In this document: positions 1 to 5,826 of the stretch, one piece after another | Layout: each line of letters starts with the position of its first letter | How positions within the stretch are numbered: position 1 is the first letter of the stretch | Source of the DNA: DASSHC01 sp035693105 | GTDB lineage: Bacteria; Chloroflexota; Chloroflexia; Thermomicrobiales; Thermomicrobiaceae | Direction: 5' to 3' | Assembly (NCBI GenBank): GCA_035693105.1 | Contig: DASSHC010000470.1 | Location: forward strand, 1 to 11,298 | DNA length: 11,298 nucleotides | Notes under the pieces: model-generated | Databases searched by the model: none | Seen by the model: only the letters and a program-made list of their open reading frames with translations | What the model was told of the DNA's origin: nothing | Position numbers and translations under genes: made by a program

Positions 1-248
1 AGACCGGCCACTACCTCTCGTTTGGCTTCCGCGACTACTGGCAGAAGCATGGCGGCCTGGCGCTCTACGGCTACCCGATCAGCGGCGAGATCCAGGAGGT
101 CAACCCCGCCGACGGCAAGACCTACACCGTGCAGTATTTCGAGCGTGCCCGCTTCGAGTACCACCCCGAGCACAAGGGCACGTCCTTCGAGGTGCAACTG
201 GGCCTCCTCGGCAATCAAGTGCTCGCCGCGCCCGGCTGGTACCGCTAG
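1..248 (+). CDS. C-terminus of a secreted/cell-surface repeat protein (5' partial)
   Basis: The frame is open from the window edge (codons from base 3) to a TAG at 246-248, giving 81 visible residues. They are rich in aromatics and glycine, with segments such as FRDYWQKHGGLALYGYPIS and VQYFERARFEYHPE, and end in LLGNQVLAAPGWYR. From memory, this Gly-Tyr-Pro-Ile-Ser plus Tyr-Phe-Glu-Arg-Ala-Arg-Phe-Glu pattern recurs in the C-terminal repeats of extracellular proteins (LGFP-like, often after peptidase or glycosidase domains) in Thermomicrobia and other Chloroflexota. The upstream domain that would define an activity lies outside the window, so no function is assigned. The gene is followed by 94 bases of spacer before the VOC gene. 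The reading frame is secure; the family name is moderately sure. Confidence 0.7.
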   Translation, partial: TGHYLSFGFRDYWQKHGGLALYGYPISGEIQEVNPADGKTYTVQYFERARFEYHPEHKGTSFEVQLGLLGNQVLAAPGWYR

Positions 249-273
249 TCGCTCGCGCCAGCCGCGCGCCGGA

Positions 274-300
274 CTCGCATCTCGGCAAGCACGGTGCGAG
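274..300 (+). terminator. possible weak stem-loop after the surface-protein gene
   Basis: CTCGCA (274-279) is complementary to TGCGAG (295-300) around a 15-nt loop, 25 bases after the upstream stop codon. There is no T-tract, so an intrinsic terminator is only possible. It may equally be chance in GC-rich DNA. Confidence 0.2.
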
Positions 301-331
301 AATGGCGGGGTGAGACGGGTGGCGACCAACC

Positions 332-339
332 AGGAGGAG
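332..339 (+). promoter_or_regulatory. ribosome binding site fixing the VOC gene start
   Basis: AGGAGGAG lies three bases upstream of the ATG at 343 at its nearest edge; the core AGGAGG ends five bases upstream. It is one of the strongest Shine-Dalgarno matches in the window. It argues that translation begins at 343, not at any upstream start in the same frame, which would overlap the previous gene. Confidence 0.75.
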
Positions 340-342
340 CGC

Positions 343-948
343 ATGGCACAGCGGAGCGAGGGGCGGCACGAGCCACGGGCGATGGAGGCCCCGGTCGAGT
401 CGGGGCCGCCGGAGCCGGTCGGGACCGGCGGCGAGCGCACGCTCCTCCCCTACGGCGTGACGCTCTCCTCCAGCATGGCGGTGCTGCACCCGGAGCGCAC
501 GCTGGAATTCCTCGGCTTCGACCACCTGGCGATTCGGGTGGCCGACGTGCGCCGCGCCGAGTCCTTCTACCACGAGTTCTTCGAGATGGACGTGGTGCTG
601 CGCGCCCGGCGCTTCGAGGACAACTGGGAGGTCCTGCCCAGCACCTTCGACTACATCGAGGGGCTGACCAGCGGCTACTACCCCGAGATCGTGCAGCTAC
701 GCAACGGCGCGCTGGCGCTGGTGCTGATCAACGGCGGGCGGGGCGCGGTGCTGGCCGAGCCGCGCCTGGGCCACGTCGGGCTGCGGGTGTCACCGGAGAC
801 GCTGACCGCGCTCCGCGGCATCGCGCTGGTGCGCAACTTCGCGGTCGAGGAGGACGCGCGCACGGCCTTCCGCTTCACCGACCCCTACGGCATCACCTGG
901 CACCTGACGACCGGCAGCGACGGCAACCAGGCAGGAGCGTCATCGTGA
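343..948 (+). CDS. VOC-superfamily (glyoxalase/dioxygenase fold) protein
   Basis: 201 residues. Residues 1-55 are a low-complexity Glu/Pro/Gly-rich leader without obvious fold. The VOC domain runs from about 57 to 190: FDHLAIRVADVRRAESFYHEFF is the first beta-alpha module, and GHVGLRVS followed by FRFTDPYGITWHL forms the second. VOC proteins place metal ligands on the first and last strands of each module. His61, His144 and His187 occupy such places, but the usual Glu in the DPxGxxxEL end motif is His here (WHL), so metal binding and substrate cannot be stated. The start is set by AGGAGGAG at 332-339. The stop codon overlaps the GTG start of the DinB gene by four bases, so the two are translationally coupled. 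It could be a lyase, dioxygenase-like or resistance-type VOC protein; only the fold is claimed. Confidence 0.8.
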   Translation: MAQRSEGRHEPRAMEAPVESGPPEPVGTGGERTLLPYGVTLSSSMAVLHPERTLEFLGFDHLAIRVADVRRAESFYHEFFEMDVVLRARRFEDNWEVLPSTFDYIEGLTSGYYPEIVQLRNGALALVLINGGRGAVLAEPRLGHVGLRVSPETLTALRGIALVRNFAVEEDARTAFRFTDPYGITWHLTTGSDGNQAGASS

Positions 949-1412
949 CCGACATCTACCACGAATTGCTCGAAGCGCTGGCCGAGACCCCGGTGCGTAT
1001 CCAGGAGCTGGTCGAAGGGGCGGGGGCGGGGGCCGCGACGAAGCCCGCGATCGGCCCCGAGGGTTGGGGGCCGGCGGCGATCATCGCCCACCTGGCCGAC
1101 ACCGAGCGCATCCTGCGCGGGCGCATCGAGCAGATGCTGACCCGCGAGGCGCCGTATCTCAAGAGCTTCGATCCCGACGCGCTGGCCGGCGAGCGCGGCT
1201 ACGCGGACAAGGAGCTGCGCGCGGCGCTGGAGGACTTCGCCACCGAGCGTGCCGAGACGATCCAGCGGCTGATGAACCTGCCGCTCAAGGGCTGGGAGCG
1301 GAGCGGCATCCACGACGAGCGGGGCGAGATCAGCGTCGAGGACGTGACCGAGCAGTTGGTCGACCACGACGCGGCGCACCTGACGCAACTGGGGGCCGCG
1401 CTGGCGGGCTGA
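945..1412 (+). CDS. DinB/YfiT-family four-helix metal-binding protein
   Basis: 155 residues, starting at GTG 945 inside the GTGA overlap with the VOC gene, with AGGAG at 933-937 as ribosome binding site. The pattern GWGPAAIIAHLADTERILRGR near residues 40-60 and VDHDAAHLTQL at 140-149 give a His49...His141-x3-His145 triad, the divalent-metal site typical of the DinB/DUF664/YfiT superfamily. Length is normal for the family. Members include thiol-dependent S-transferases (bacillithiol, mycothiol) and many proteins of unknown role induced by stress. Coupling to a VOC protein is suggestive of a thiol/detoxification pair, because both folds occur among thiol-transferases, but that is inference. No promoter is seen between the two genes. 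Confidence 0.8.
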   Translation: MTDIYHELLEALAETPVRIQELVEGAGAGAATKPAIGPEGWGPAAIIAHLADTERILRGRIEQMLTREAPYLKSFDPDALAGERGYADKELRAALEDFATERAETIQRLMNLPLKGWERSGIHDERGEISVEDVTEQLVDHDAAHLTQLGAALAG

Positions 1413-1431
1413 CGACGAGGGCTGGGTGCCC

Positions 1432-1564
1432 GGTGAGGACCGATCCCTCGACAAGCTCGGGATGACAGGGTTATTGAGGCGCCTACCGGACGAGGAATGC
1501 CGTTGTCGTCATCCCCTATCTGCCCCGGTCATCCCGAGCGCAGTCGAGGGATCCGTCCTCGACC
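1432..1564. repeat. inverted pair of REP-like palindromic repeats
   Basis: The left arm (1432-1466) contains GATCCCTCGACAAGCTCGGG followed by ATGAC. The right arm (1528-1564) carries its reverse complement, beginning GTCATCCCGAGC and ending GTCGAGGGATCC. The arms differ mainly in the middle (CTTG against CGCAG) and by one gap in the outer GGTGAGGAC box. They flank 61 bases. Each arm is itself a short imperfect palindrome (ATCCC...GGGAT). Similar ATCCCTCGA...TCGGGATGAC repeats are widely dispersed in bacterial genomes and often create spurious ORFs. The pair fills most of the 251-base gap between the DinB gene and paaK. It may act as a transcript-end or mRNA-stability element; that is not shown by the sequence. 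Confidence 0.8.
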
Positions 1565-1663
1565 GGCACCCAACCTACATCCTCAGCCACCCCGCCTACT
1601 CCAGACCGGAAAGGAGCCCGGTGATCGGAATCCCCTGAATGCCCCGGGAAAGGAGCGGTTGCG

Positions 1664-3007
1664 ATGCCCATCTTCGACCCGCGGATGGAGACGATGCCCC
1701 GCGAGCAGCTCCGGCGGCTGCAGAACGAGCGGCTCGCCCAGCTCGTGCGCTACGTCTACGAGTGCGTCCCTTTCTACCGCCAGGCGCTCGACGAGGCCGG
1801 CGTGCGGCCGGACGAGATCGACTCGATCGACGACATCACCCGGCTCCCCTTCACGCGCAAGAGCGACCTGCGCGACCACTACCCCTTCGGCCTGCTGGCC
1901 GTGCCGCGCGATAAGCTCCTGCGGGTCCACGCCTCCAGCGGCACCACCGGCAAGCCGACCGTGGTCAGCTACACCGCCGGCGACATCGATCTCTTCGCCG
2001 AGGTCAACGCGCGCAGCTTGGCGGCGGCGGGCGGCGGCCCCGGCTCGATGCTGCACAACGCCTACGGCTACGGCCTCTTCACCGGTGGCCTGGGGCTGCA
2101 CTACGGCGGCGAGAAGCTGGGGATGACCGTGGTGCCGGTCTCCGGCGGCGTGACCGAGCGCCAGATTACCCTGATCCTCGACTTCCAGCCCGACATGATC
2201 GCCTGCACGCCGTCGTACGGGCAGACGCTGGCGGGCGAGTTCGCCAAGCGTGGCGTCGCGCCGGACGAGATCAGCCTGAAATACGCCGTGCTCGGCGCCG
2301 AACCCTGGACCCAGACGATCCGCGAGCACGTCGACGCCGGTTTGGGCATCCGCTCGAGCAACATCTACGGCCTCTCCGAGATCATCGGGCCGGGCGTCAG
2401 CCAGGAGTGCGTCGAGGAGCGCGCCGGGGCGCACATCTGGGAGGATCACTTCTACCCTGAGGTGGTGGACCCCGACAGCGGCGAGCCGCTGCCCGAGGGG
2501 CTGGTCGGCGAGCTGGTGCTGACCACGCTGACCAAGGAGGCGATGCCGCTCGTGCGCTACCGCACCGGGGATATCACCGCGCTCTCGCACGAGCCCTGCT
2601 CCTGCGGCCGCACCCACGTGCGTATGGAGCGTATCTTCGGCCGCACCGACGACATGCTGATCGTGCGCGGCATCAACCTCTATCCGACCCAGCTCGAGCT
2701 GATCCTGCGGGGGATCGACGGCTTAGTGCCTCACTACCAGCTCGTCGTCACCCGCGACGGCGCGCTGGACGAGGCCGAGCTGCGGGTCGAGGTCGCGCCG
2801 GAGCTCTTCCAGGCGGCGGGCCAGGCGGCGCTCTCCGGCGAGCTCTCGGCCGCCGAGGAGCCACTGCGCCGGCTGCGCCAGGAGGTCGTGCGCCGCATCC
2901 GCGAGACGCTCGGCTTGCGCATCACCGCCACGCTGATGGCGCCCGGGAGCGTGCCGCGCAGCGAGGGCGGCAAGCTGCGCCGGGTGGTCGACAAGCGGCA
3001 GCTGTAG
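1664..3007 (+). CDS. paaK: phenylacetate-CoA ligase family enzyme (PaaK-like)
   Basis: 447 residues, the normal length for PaaK. It is an ANL-superfamily acyl-CoA synthetase that adenylates an aryl acid with ATP and transfers it to CoA in the cytoplasm. The visible motifs are in order: the phosphate loop SSGTTGKP at 91-98; YGYGLFTGGLGLHYG at 134-148; the YGLSEIIGPG acyl/adenylate motif at 235-244; YRTGD at 299-303; the hinge region RIFGRTDDMLIVRGINLYP at 323-341; and the C-terminal catalytic lysine in PRSEGGKLRR, Lys437. The start ATG is preceded by AAAGGAGCGG at suitable spacing. The thioesterase gene begins nine bases after its stop. Phenylacetate is the family's usual substrate, but related members act on other aryl or aliphatic acids, and the ring-epoxidase genes are absent from this window. 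Confidence 0.9.
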   Translation: MPIFDPRMETMPREQLRRLQNERLAQLVRYVYECVPFYRQALDEAGVRPDEIDSIDDITRLPFTRKSDLRDHYPFGLLAVPRDKLLRVHASSGTTGKPTVVSYTAGDIDLFAEVNARSLAAAGGGPGSMLHNAYGYGLFTGGLGLHYGGEKLGMTVVPVSGGVTERQITLILDFQPDMIACTPSYGQTLAGEFAKRGVAPDEISLKYAVLGAEPWTQTIREHVDAGLGIRSSNIYGLSEIIGPGVSQECVEERAGAHIWEDHFYPEVVDPDSGEPLPEGLVGELVLTTLTKEAMPLVRYRTGDITALSHEPCSCGRTHVRMERIFGRTDDMLIVRGINLYPTQLELILRGIDGLVPHYQLVVTRDGALDEAELRVEVAPELFQAAGQAALSGELSAAEEPLRRLRQEVVRRIRETLGLRITATLMAPGSVPRSEGGKLRRVVDKRQL

Positions 3008-3016
3008 GTCCGCGCC

Positions 3017-3460
3017 GTGCGCCCGATCCCGCCCGGCTACCAGGCGAGCTTCGAGACGCGGGTCACGCCCGAGATGCTGGTCGACTTCGAGGAGCTGGGG
3101 GCGGTGCACCCGGTCTACGCCACCTATTGGCTGGCCAAGCACATGGAGCTGGTCGGCCGCAAGATCATCCTCCCCTTCTTGGAAGAGGGCGAGGAGGGGA
3201 TCGGCTACGCGGTCGAGGTGCGCCACCTGGCCCCCGCCCTGCTGGGGATGCGCGTGCGGATTGTCGGGGAGTACCTGGGCAGCGAGGGGAACCGCGTGCG
3301 GGTGCGCTGCCGGGCCGAGAACGAGCTGGCGGAGGTCATCGGCGAGGGGGAGACCGTGCAGGTGATTCTGCCGGCGGAGAAGATTCGCGAGCGCTTCGCG
3401 GCGCAGCGGCGCCGCTGGGAGGCGGCCCGCCAGAGAGAGGGAGCGTCATGCCCAAAGTGA
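3017..3460 (+). CDS. FlK-like hotdog-fold acyl-CoA thioesterase
   Basis: 147 residues, starting at GTG 3017, nine bases after paaK. The fold signature VHPVYATYWLAKHMELVGRK (30-49) and GIGYAVEVRHLAP (61-73) match the FlK (fluoroacetyl-CoA thioesterase) group of hotdog proteins. Thr36, Glu44 and His70 have the same spacing as the FlK catalytic residues Thr42, Glu50 and His76 (8 and 26 residues), and Gly63 falls where FlK has Gly69. FlK's specificity residue Phe36 would align with Val30, so fluoroacetyl-CoA selectivity is unlikely. It would hydrolyse acyl- or aryl-CoA esters, probably releasing CoA trapped in dead-end intermediates as PaaI does in classical paa operons, although PaaI is a different hotdog subfamily. 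Its last 13 bases overlap the EthD gene. The C-terminal 30 residues are Arg-rich and charged. Confidence 0.8.
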   Translation: MRPIPPGYQASFETRVTPEMLVDFEELGAVHPVYATYWLAKHMELVGRKIILPFLEEGEEGIGYAVEVRHLAPALLGMRVRIVGEYLGSEGNRVRVRCRAENELAEVIGEGETVQVILPAEKIRERFAAQRRRWEAARQREGASCPK

Positions 3461-3759
3461 AGGTCGTCGCGCTCTACCGCAAGCCGGACGATGTCGCGGC
3501 GTTCATGCAGCACTACCAGACCGTCCACCTGCCGCTGGTGCGGCAGACGCCGGGGCTGGAGCTGCTGGAGGTCGACCGCGTCACCGCCTCGGGCGCCGGC
3601 GGCGAGCCGGAGTACTTCCTGATCACCGGGATGGTCTATCCCGATCAGGAGACGTTTCGCGCGGCGATTCGCTCCGACGCGAATAAGGCGGTGATGCAGG
3701 ACGTGCGGCAGTTCGCCGGGGACCTGATTACCGTGCTGATCACGGAGGTGCTGGAGTGA
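3448..3759 (+). CDS. EthD-domain small protein
   Basis: 103 residues, starting at ATG 3448 within the end of the thioesterase gene; GAGAGGGAG at 3434-3442 is the likely ribosome binding site. The sequence VKVVALYRKPDDVAAFMQHYQ followed by TVHLPLV is the EthD-family hallmark (a beta strand, then HYxxxHxPL), and the short chain matches a single dimeric alpha+beta-barrel (ferredoxin-like) domain. EthD proteins are found next to diverse catabolic operons, first noted with the ethyl tert-butyl ether degradation genes, and their biochemical role is usually unknown. The stop overlaps the GTG of the next gene by four bases, so it is expressed with the acyl-CoA genes. A role as a small lyase, monooxygenase-like or accessory protein acting on a pathway intermediate is possible; none is claimed. 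Confidence 0.8.
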   Translation: MPKVKVVALYRKPDDVAAFMQHYQTVHLPLVRQTPGLELLEVDRVTASGAGGEPEYFLITGMVYPDQETFRAAIRSDANKAVMQDVRQFAGDLITVLITEVLE

Positions 3760-4553
3760 GCGGTTCGCAGCCGGAGGGCGGCTACGGCTCGATCCTGGTC
3801 GAGACCCAGGAGGGCGGCGTCGGGCTGATCCGGCTCAACCGGCCGAAGCAGCTCAACGCCCTCAACCGCGAGACGATGGCCGAGGTCGCGCGGGCGGTGC
3901 GCGCCTTCGACGACGACGATGCCGTGCGGGCCATCGTCATCACCGGCGACGAGCGCGCCTTCGCCGCCGGGGCCGACATCACCGAGTTCGCGGGCATGAG
4001 CGTCCCGGGGATGGTCGACCAGTACCGCTTCGAGGATTGGGATGCCCTGCGGCAGGCGCGCACGCCGCTGATCGCCGCGGTGTCCGGCTGGGCGCTGGGT
4101 GGCGGCTGCGAGCTGGCGATGCTCTGCGACATGATCGTAGCCGCCGAGACGGCGCGCTTCGGCCAGCCGGAGATCAACCTGGGGCTGATGCCCGGCGCCG
4201 GGGGCACCCAGCGCCTGACGCGCCAGGTGGGCAAGTACCTGGCGCTGGAGATGGTGCTGACCGGGCGCACGCTCGACGCGCAGGAGGCGCGGCAGCACGG
4301 CCTGGTCAACCGGGTGGTGCCCAAGGAGCTGTATCTGGAGGAGGCGCTGAAGCTGGCGCGCGACGTGGCGTCCAAGCCCCCGGTGGCGGTGCGTCTGGCC
4401 AAGGACGCGGTGCGTAAGGCGCAGGACACGACGCTGGAGGTCGGCCTGAGCTACGAGCGGCACAACTTCTACCTCCTGTTCGGCACCGAGGATCACAGCG
4501 AGGGCATCCAGGCCTTTTTGGAGAAGCGCCAACCCGAGTGGCGCGGGCGGTAG
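3756..4553 (+). CDS. enoyl-CoA hydratase (crotonase family)
   Basis: 265 residues, starting at GTG 3756 in a GTGA overlap with the EthD stop. The crotonase fold is complete: LIRLNRPKQLNALN at 24-37, the oxyanion-hole segment AFAAGADITEF at 68-78, GWALGGGCELAMLCD at 111-125, and FGQPEINLGLMPGAGGTQRL at 135-154. Both catalytic glutamates of hydratases are present: Glu119 and Glu139 match the rat mitochondrial enzyme's Glu144 and Glu164, with the same 20-residue spacing. This supports true hydratase activity on 2-enoyl-CoA thioesters, probably the PaaF step or general beta-oxidation. The C-terminus GIQAFLEKRQPEWRGR is typical. The gene ends the tightly packed block; 329 bases without a gene follow. 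Confidence 0.9.
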   Translation: MSGSQPEGGYGSILVETQEGGVGLIRLNRPKQLNALNRETMAEVARAVRAFDDDDAVRAIVITGDERAFAAGADITEFAGMSVPGMVDQYRFEDWDALRQARTPLIAAVSGWALGGGCELAMLCDMIVAAETARFGQPEINLGLMPGAGGTQRLTRQVGKYLALEMVLTGRTLDAQEARQHGLVNRVVPKELYLEEALKLARDVASKPPVAVRLAKDAVRKAQDTTLEVGLSYERHNFYLLFGTEDHSEGIQAFLEKRQPEWRGR

Positions 4554-4597
4554 CGGGCATGGTTGCGGGCTGGCGTGGAGGTTTGGTGCCGCGTGGC

Positions 4598-4821
4598 GCG
4601 CGGGACTAAAGTCGCCGCGCTGAATCCACGAAGCCCACTGAAGGGGCTGGGGTTTGGGGAAGCGCCGGTGAGCCAGTTGTCGCTATCGGCAACGTTAGGC
4701 CCAATCGGAACGCATATGACCGCGGCTGTTGGAAATCGATCAAAGTTGGTCCGCGACCAACTGCAATCCTAGCCCCTTCAGTGGGCTTCGTGGACTCAGC
4801 CCGGGAATTCGATTCCCGGGC
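4598..4821. repeat. symmetric inverted-repeat element with outer hairpins (gene-free gap)
   Basis: This occupies most of the 4554-4882 gap, which holds no credible gene. The left arm 4619-4648 pairs with 4771-4800 at 29 of 30 positions; the perfect core is 24 bp (4625-4648 and 4771-4794, starting TCCACGAAGCCCACTGAAGG). Pairing continues inward to 4654/4765, where two G-T positions would be G-U in a plus-strand RNA. Outside each arm sits a hairpin: 4598-4620 (GCGCGG/CCGCGC plus GACT/AGTC, one bulged G) and 4799-4821 (10-bp perfect stem, TCG loop). The outer sequences also match each other when one is inverted (about 16 of 23), so the arms are two copies of one repeat facing each other. The 110-base centre contains two more stems, 4676-4693 and 4744-4762. 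It could be a REPIN-like or MITE-like element, or a structured transcript leader of paaG. Confidence 0.8.
4744..4762. promoter_or_regulatory. perfect dyad AGTTGGTC-CGC-GACCAACT
   Basis: An 8-bp perfect inverted repeat with a 3-base centre lies inside the 4598-4821 element, 121 bases upstream of the paaG-like start. It could be an operator for a dimeric regulator of the TetR/MarR/GntR size class or simply a hairpin of the repeat element. The sequence alone does not decide. Confidence 0.35.
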
Positions 4822-4882
4822 GACCAGCGGCAGCCAACCACCTCGACGGCCACGAGCCAACCCTCGGAAGGGAGTAGCCCAC

Positions 4883-5653
4883 ATGAGCGTGCTGGAGCGC
4901 GAGCTTACCGATGGCGTGCTGACGCTGACCCTGAACCGGCCGGAGGCGCTCAACGCGCTGACCGGCGAAGTGCTCGGCGCGCTGGGCAAGGCGCTGGGCG
5001 AGGCGGGGCGCGATGGGGCCGTGCGCGTGGTGGTGCTGACCGGCGCCGGGCGCGGCTTCTGCGCCGGGCAGGACCTCAAGGAAGTCCAGAGCGGCGAGCG
5101 CGGCTTCGATGAGGTTCTCAATGGCTACGTCACCACCATCAGCCGCATCGTCGAGCTGGAGAAACCGGTGATCGCGGCGGTCAACGGCGCGGCGGCCGGG
5201 GCCGGCTTCGCGCTGGCGCTGGCCTGCGACCTGCGCCTGGCCTCGGACGCGGCCTCCTTCACCACCGCCTTCAGCCGCATCGGCCTGGCGCCGGACTCCG
5301 GCATGAGCTACTTCCTGCCCCGGCTGGTCGGCTGGGGCCGGGCCTTCGAGCTGCTGGCGCGCTCGCCCCGGCTCTCGGCGGAGGAGGCCCAGGCGCTGGG
5401 CATCGTCAGCCAGGTCAGCCCGGCCGCGGAGTTCGCGGCGTTGGTGCATGATGTGGCTGCCGAGTTCGCCGCCGGCCCGACCAGGGCCTACGGGCTGATC
5501 AAGCGGGCGCTGCGCCAGAGCGCGGGCGCCTCCTTCAGCGAGGCCATGGGCTTCGAGGCGCACCTGCAGTACATCGCCAGCCAGAGCGCCGACTTTCAGG
5601 AGGGCGTGGCCGCCTTCCTGGAGAAGCGCCGTCCGGCGTTCCAGGGGAAGTAG
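4883..5653 (+). CDS. paaG: PaaG-like enoyl-CoA isomerase (ring-epoxyphenylacetyl-CoA isomerase type)
   Basis: 256 residues from ATG 4883, chosen because GAAGGGAG at 4867-4874 sits eight bases upstream; the frame is open further upstream but only through the repeat element. The crotonase fold is complete: LTLNRPEALNALT at 15-27, oxyanion segment GFCAGQDLKE at 58-67, and NGAAAGAGFALALACD at 101-116. The two hydratase glutamates are replaced by Phe109 and Phe130, while Asp138 in GLAPDSG matches the catalytic Asp of PaaG and delta3-delta2-enoyl-CoA isomerases. This points to isomerisation, not hydration: in the phenylacetate pathway, conversion of the ring-1,2-epoxide to the oxepin-CoA. A general enoyl-CoA isomerase is the alternative. 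The neighbouring hydratase and PaaK-type ligase favour the PaaG reading. Confidence 0.8.
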   Translation: MSVLERELTDGVLTLTLNRPEALNALTGEVLGALGKALGEAGRDGAVRVVVLTGAGRGFCAGQDLKEVQSGERGFDEVLNGYVTTISRIVELEKPVIAAVNGAAAGAGFALALACDLRLASDAASFTTAFSRIGLAPDSGMSYFLPRLVGWGRAFELLARSPRLSAEEAQALGIVSQVSPAAEFAALVHDVAAEFAAGPTRAYGLIKRALRQSAGASFSEAMGFEAHLQYIASQSADFQEGVAAFLEKRRPAFQGK

Positions 5654-5703
5654 GTCCGACGGGCCCTCATCCCCCCCGCCACGGGAAGCCCTCATCCCCC
5701 CCG

Positions 5704-5731
5704 CCCCTTCTCCCAATACTGGGAGAAGGGG
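5704..5731. terminator. 12-bp perfect hairpin, candidate bidirectional terminator
   Basis: CCCCTTCTCCCA pairs perfectly with TGGGAGAAGGGG around an ATAC loop, 51 bases after the paaG stop. There is no T-tract on either strand, so it is not a textbook intrinsic terminator. Its place between convergent genes suits a transcript end or 3'-end stabiliser. Confidence 0.5.
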
Positions 5732-5773
5732 AGCTCGCTACAGGAACACAGAGATGTTCCCCCAACGTTCTCC

Positions 5774-5795
5774 CCTCTCCCAGCATTGGGAGAGG
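5774..5795. terminator. 9-bp hairpin near the end of the minus-strand ThDP gene
   Basis: CCTCTCCCA pairs with TGGGAGAGG around a GCAT loop, 32 bases beyond the stop of the minus-strand gene. It is the mirror partner of the 5704-5731 hairpin and may end the minus-strand transcript. No T-tract is present. Confidence 0.4.
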
Positions 5796-5826
5796 CTCCG
5801 TCCGGGCTGGGGGTGAGGGCTCGTCG

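Larger units (their letters stand above)
5663..5820. repeat. inverted and direct repeat array between convergent genes
   Basis: GCCCTCATCCCCCCCGCC occurs twice in direct orientation (5663-5680 and 5688-5705, period 25). A related inverted copy, GGGCTGGGGGTGAGGGC, lies at 5804-5820. Each side carries a hairpin (5704-5731 and 5774-5795) whose CTCCCA/TGGGAG cores are related, so this is again two copies of one repeat facing each other, with an extra partial unit on the left. It fills the 173-base gap between the paaG stop and the minus-strand ThDP gene stop. No coding sequence is visible in it. Confidence 0.75.

Noticed and set aside
22..342. Upstream start for the VOC protein at base 22
   Set aside because: It would overlap the 3' end of the surface-protein gene in another frame and give an Arg/Ser-rich non-protein-like extension. 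The strong AGGAGGAG site supports 343.
1426..1638. Short plus-strand ORF across the 1432-1564 repeats
   Set aside because: The encoded DKLGMTG and VIPSAVEGS peptides are the usual translations of this repeat family, not a protein.
3017..3460. Naming the thioesterase PaaI
   Set aside because: The motif set and residue spacing match the FlK group, not PaaI. Only the role may be similar.
4716..4772. Small ORF (ATG to TAG, 18 codons) inside the inverted-repeat element
   Set aside because: There is no ribosome binding site, and its end is made of repeat-arm sequence. It does not look like a peptide gene or a clear leader peptide.
4799..4821. tRNA T-arm-like sequence GGGAATTCGATTCCC
   Set aside because: The TTCGATT loop would need a stem directly before it, but the flanking AA does not pair. 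No acceptor, D or anticodon arms are found. It is a simple 10-bp hairpin at the end of the repeat element.
5663..5705. 18-base direct repeat with 25-base period as a CRISPR-like array
   Set aside because: There are only two direct copies, a 7-base spacer and a related inverted copy nearby. This is a dispersed palindromic repeat, not CRISPR.
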